Shown here: positions 62,640 to 64,000 of the stretch, piece after piece
Layout: the number at the start of each line of letters is the position of its first letter
Position numbering within the stretch: the stretch's first letter is position 1
Assembly (NCBI GenBank): GCA_023091665.1
Contig: JALJCQ010000013.1
Span: forward strand, 1,984,001-2,048,000
Source of the DNA: Pythium myriotylum
Lineage: Eukaryota; Oomycota; Peronosporomycetes; Pythiales; Pythiaceae
Direction: 5' to 3'
DNA length: 64,000 bases
Program-made: the position numbers and the translations under genes
The notes under the pieces: generated by a model
What the model saw: the letters and a program-made list of their open reading frames with translations, nothing else
Told to the model about the DNA's origin: nothing
The model's database searches: none

Positions 62640-64000
62640 TCAAGAGAACGAAGATCGTCGCTTCATTCGCTGTTGCAGTTTATTGATCACCATAGCAGAT
62701 AATGTGACCTTAGGGACGCTGCCACGGCGAGTTCCCTCCGATATCGTACCCTCCGTGAACGTTGAGAATTCCTCTGCAGCGTGCAAAAAGTCGTCGAGGG
62801 AGAACTCGTACTTGCGCAGGTGTTGCATGACACAAGCCAGGGCTTTTCGTTTACCTTTATCTCCACCGCCGTAAATCTGAACGACGCGGGATACAATCTC
62901 CTCTAAGTCGTGGAGGGTTTCTGTAAGCTCAGAGTGACTTGTGATCAGTCCCGTGCGATTTCGAGCAGCTCGTACATCTTCTTGAACGAGCGAACTCAAG
63001 TGCCTCAGTGACGTCTGCTTAATATGGGTAATCTTCTTCTTGAATTCTTGTAGAATGTTGGTGGCCATCTCTGGGTAGTGTTGGCTGATGCGATCTAAAC
63101 CAGAGCGACTCAGTACAAGCATGTTGATGTGGGTTTTTGCTCGGATACTTGCAGCACGTTTTGATTCGGTAAGCATGGCGATCTCCCCAAAGTAGCTACC
63201 TTCAAGTAGTGTAGCGACGACAACTTCTTGAGCAGTTTCAGCATGAAACAGGATCTCCGCAACACCCTTGACAAGGAAGTACATATGCCTTCCGATCTGG
63301 CCTTCTTTAAACACATACTCGCCCGGTGTACAGAACTCAGGATCTAGAATGCCCATGAGATAACTGACACACATGTCATCCTGAGTTGCAAAAAATGCGA
63401 TCTTGCTCACAACGTCACGGTTCAAATGCAGCATCACTTGACTGCGCAAGTTGTCCGACAAAGCGGTGAGGATTTCATCCTCGTTGTCATCATCGCGTTG
63501 GGACAAGTAGTAATCATAATATCGCCGTAGTCTTGCGCCGAGAGGTTTGGAGATATTGCGATCCTTGAGATACGCTTTTAGTCGATCCATACGCTCTCGA
63601 TTCGTCTCGGTCGTGTACTGCATCTCGTCTACGATGCCCGAGACAGTCCCAATGACATATGTAAAGGTTGACGCACCAACTAGGACTCCCATTGTGACAT
63701 AAAACACTTCTGCTGGATTCCCTGGCGACGAATCACCGTACCCAACTGTTGTCATTGTGGTAACTGCCCAATAGAGACAGAAGACATAGTTCTCCATGTG
63801 TGTGGAGTTCAACGGTAGAGAATCCAGCACGCTTCTTCCGTATGCCACGCGTGACGTCACCGAAATGTAGTACAGCCCGCAAGTTAACATGTGGGCAATG
63901 AAACAAACTTTAGCGAAGAGGCGAAATAATCGTGTGGTTGAGTGTCTTGCCGCAGCCATCGTTTGCATCTTCATCATCGTCCGCACGAGCTTCAGGAGAC
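62640..64000 (-). CDS. Cyclic-nucleotide-binding-domain potassium channel (5' part beyond the window)
   Basis: Only the C-terminal part is inside the window; the frame stays open to position 64000. It begins within the S4-S5 linker. S5 (FAKVCFIAHMLTCGLYYIS), a pore with CLYWAVTTMTTVGYGDSSP and S6 (VTMGVLVGASTFTYVIGTV) follow, then a C-linker (RERMDRLKAYLKDRNISKPL) and a cyclic-nucleotide-binding fold. In that fold, the phosphate-binding cassette GSYFGEIAMLTESKRAASIRA (read in halves) is well kept, including the Gly-Glu pair and an Arg. The layout resembles KCNH/HCN/plant AKT-like channels. No ankyrin block follows; a Lys/Arg-rich helix ends the protein (LQQRMKRRSSFS). Ligand response is not certain. 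Confidence 0.9.
   Translation of the reverse strand, partial: LLKLVRTMMKMQTMAAARHSTTRLFRLFAKVCFIAHMLTCGLYYISVTSRVAYGRSVLDSLPLNSTHMENYVFCLYWAVTTMTTVGYGDSSPGNPAEVFYVTMGVLVGASTFTYVIGTVSGIVDEMQYTTETNRERMDRLKAYLKDRNISKPLGARLRRYYDYYLSQRDDDNEDEILTALSDNLRSQVMLHLNRDVVSKIAFFATQDDMCVSYLMGILDPEFCTPGEYVFKEGQIGRHMYFLVKGVAEILFHAETAQEVVVATLLEGSYFGEIAMLTESKRAASIRAKTHINMLVLSRSGLDRISQHYPEMATNILQEFKKKITHIKQTSLRHLSSLVQEDVRAARNRTGLITSHSELTETLHDLEEIVSRVVQIYGGGDKGKRKALACVMQHLRKYEFSLDDFLHAAEEFSTFTEGTISEGTRRGSVPKVTLSAMVINKLQQRMKRRSSFS

Noticed and set aside
1..64000. CRISPR arrays, rRNA genes, phage or integrated viral genes
   Set aside because: No regularly spaced direct repeats, rRNA-like segments or viral structural or polymerase genes were seen on either strand.

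Overview
The window looks like a nuclear contig from an oomycete (stramenopile water mould). This is an inference from several observations. Genes are dense, lie on both strands and are cut by many short GT-AG introns, mostly 53-93 nt. An oomycete-type initiator (CTCATTC followed by a pyrimidine/T-rich stretch) lies close upstream of two genes. The gene set mixes an axonemal-dynein assembly factor (so flagellate zoospores are likely), a GPI-anchored GH72 wall transglycosylase, an HSF pair and stramenopile-like ion channels. I cannot name the genus. No rRNA, convincing tRNA, CRISPR array or complete mobile element was seen. I rebuilt most exon models by hand. Splice sites were accepted only when phases agreed, the total length was a multiple of three and the joined protein matched its family.

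Left part (0.5-16.5 kb): DNAAF4 (-) and a secreted acid lipase (+) diverge around a 31-nt poly-G tract. TP53RK/Bud32 (+) converges on a prothymosin-like acidic nuclear protein (-). The GH72 enzyme (+) converges on a DegT-type PLP aminotransferase (-). Dynactin p150 (-) and a COPI-associated membrane protein (+) follow.

Middle (16.5-38 kb): an ankyrin-like protein (-) and the tiny twin-Cx9C protein CMC4 (+) diverge. They are followed by an unresolved multi-pass membrane gene (-), frataxin (+), a gene that joins a SNF5 domain to an HMG box (-), and a coiled-coil/LRR protein (+). Next come a domesticated Tigger/CENP-B-like transposase with three pipsqueak-type helix-turn-helix motifs (-), topoisomerase II with a presequence-like N-terminus (+), exosome subunit RRP46 (+), a citrate-type mitochondrial carrier (-) and a class I aminotransferase with a mitochondrial-type N-terminus (-).

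Right part (38-64 kb): ribosomal protein eL24 (+), PRMT1 (+), histone chaperone ASF1 (-), two unrecognised nuclear-looking proteins (-), TAF13 (-), a CML21-like EF-hand protein (+), the 2,109-residue Mediator subunit MED12 (-), a voltage-gated K+ channel (+), an unrecognised protein (+), an NCLX/CCX cation exchanger (-), two tandem HSF paralogues (-) and a cyclic-nucleotide-binding K+ channel cut by the window edge (-).

Many genes act in chromatin and transcription (SNF5-HMG, ASF1, PRMT1, TAF13, MED12, HSFs, the transposase-derived protein). Another group is mitochondrial (CMC4, frataxin, carrier, probable TOP2 and aminotransferase). This clustering is probably chance, since eukaryotic neighbours rarely form operons. 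The best candidates for something new are the SNF5-HMG fusion, the triple-HTH transposase-derived protein, the DNAAF4 with a duplicated TPR block, and two perfect hairpins.
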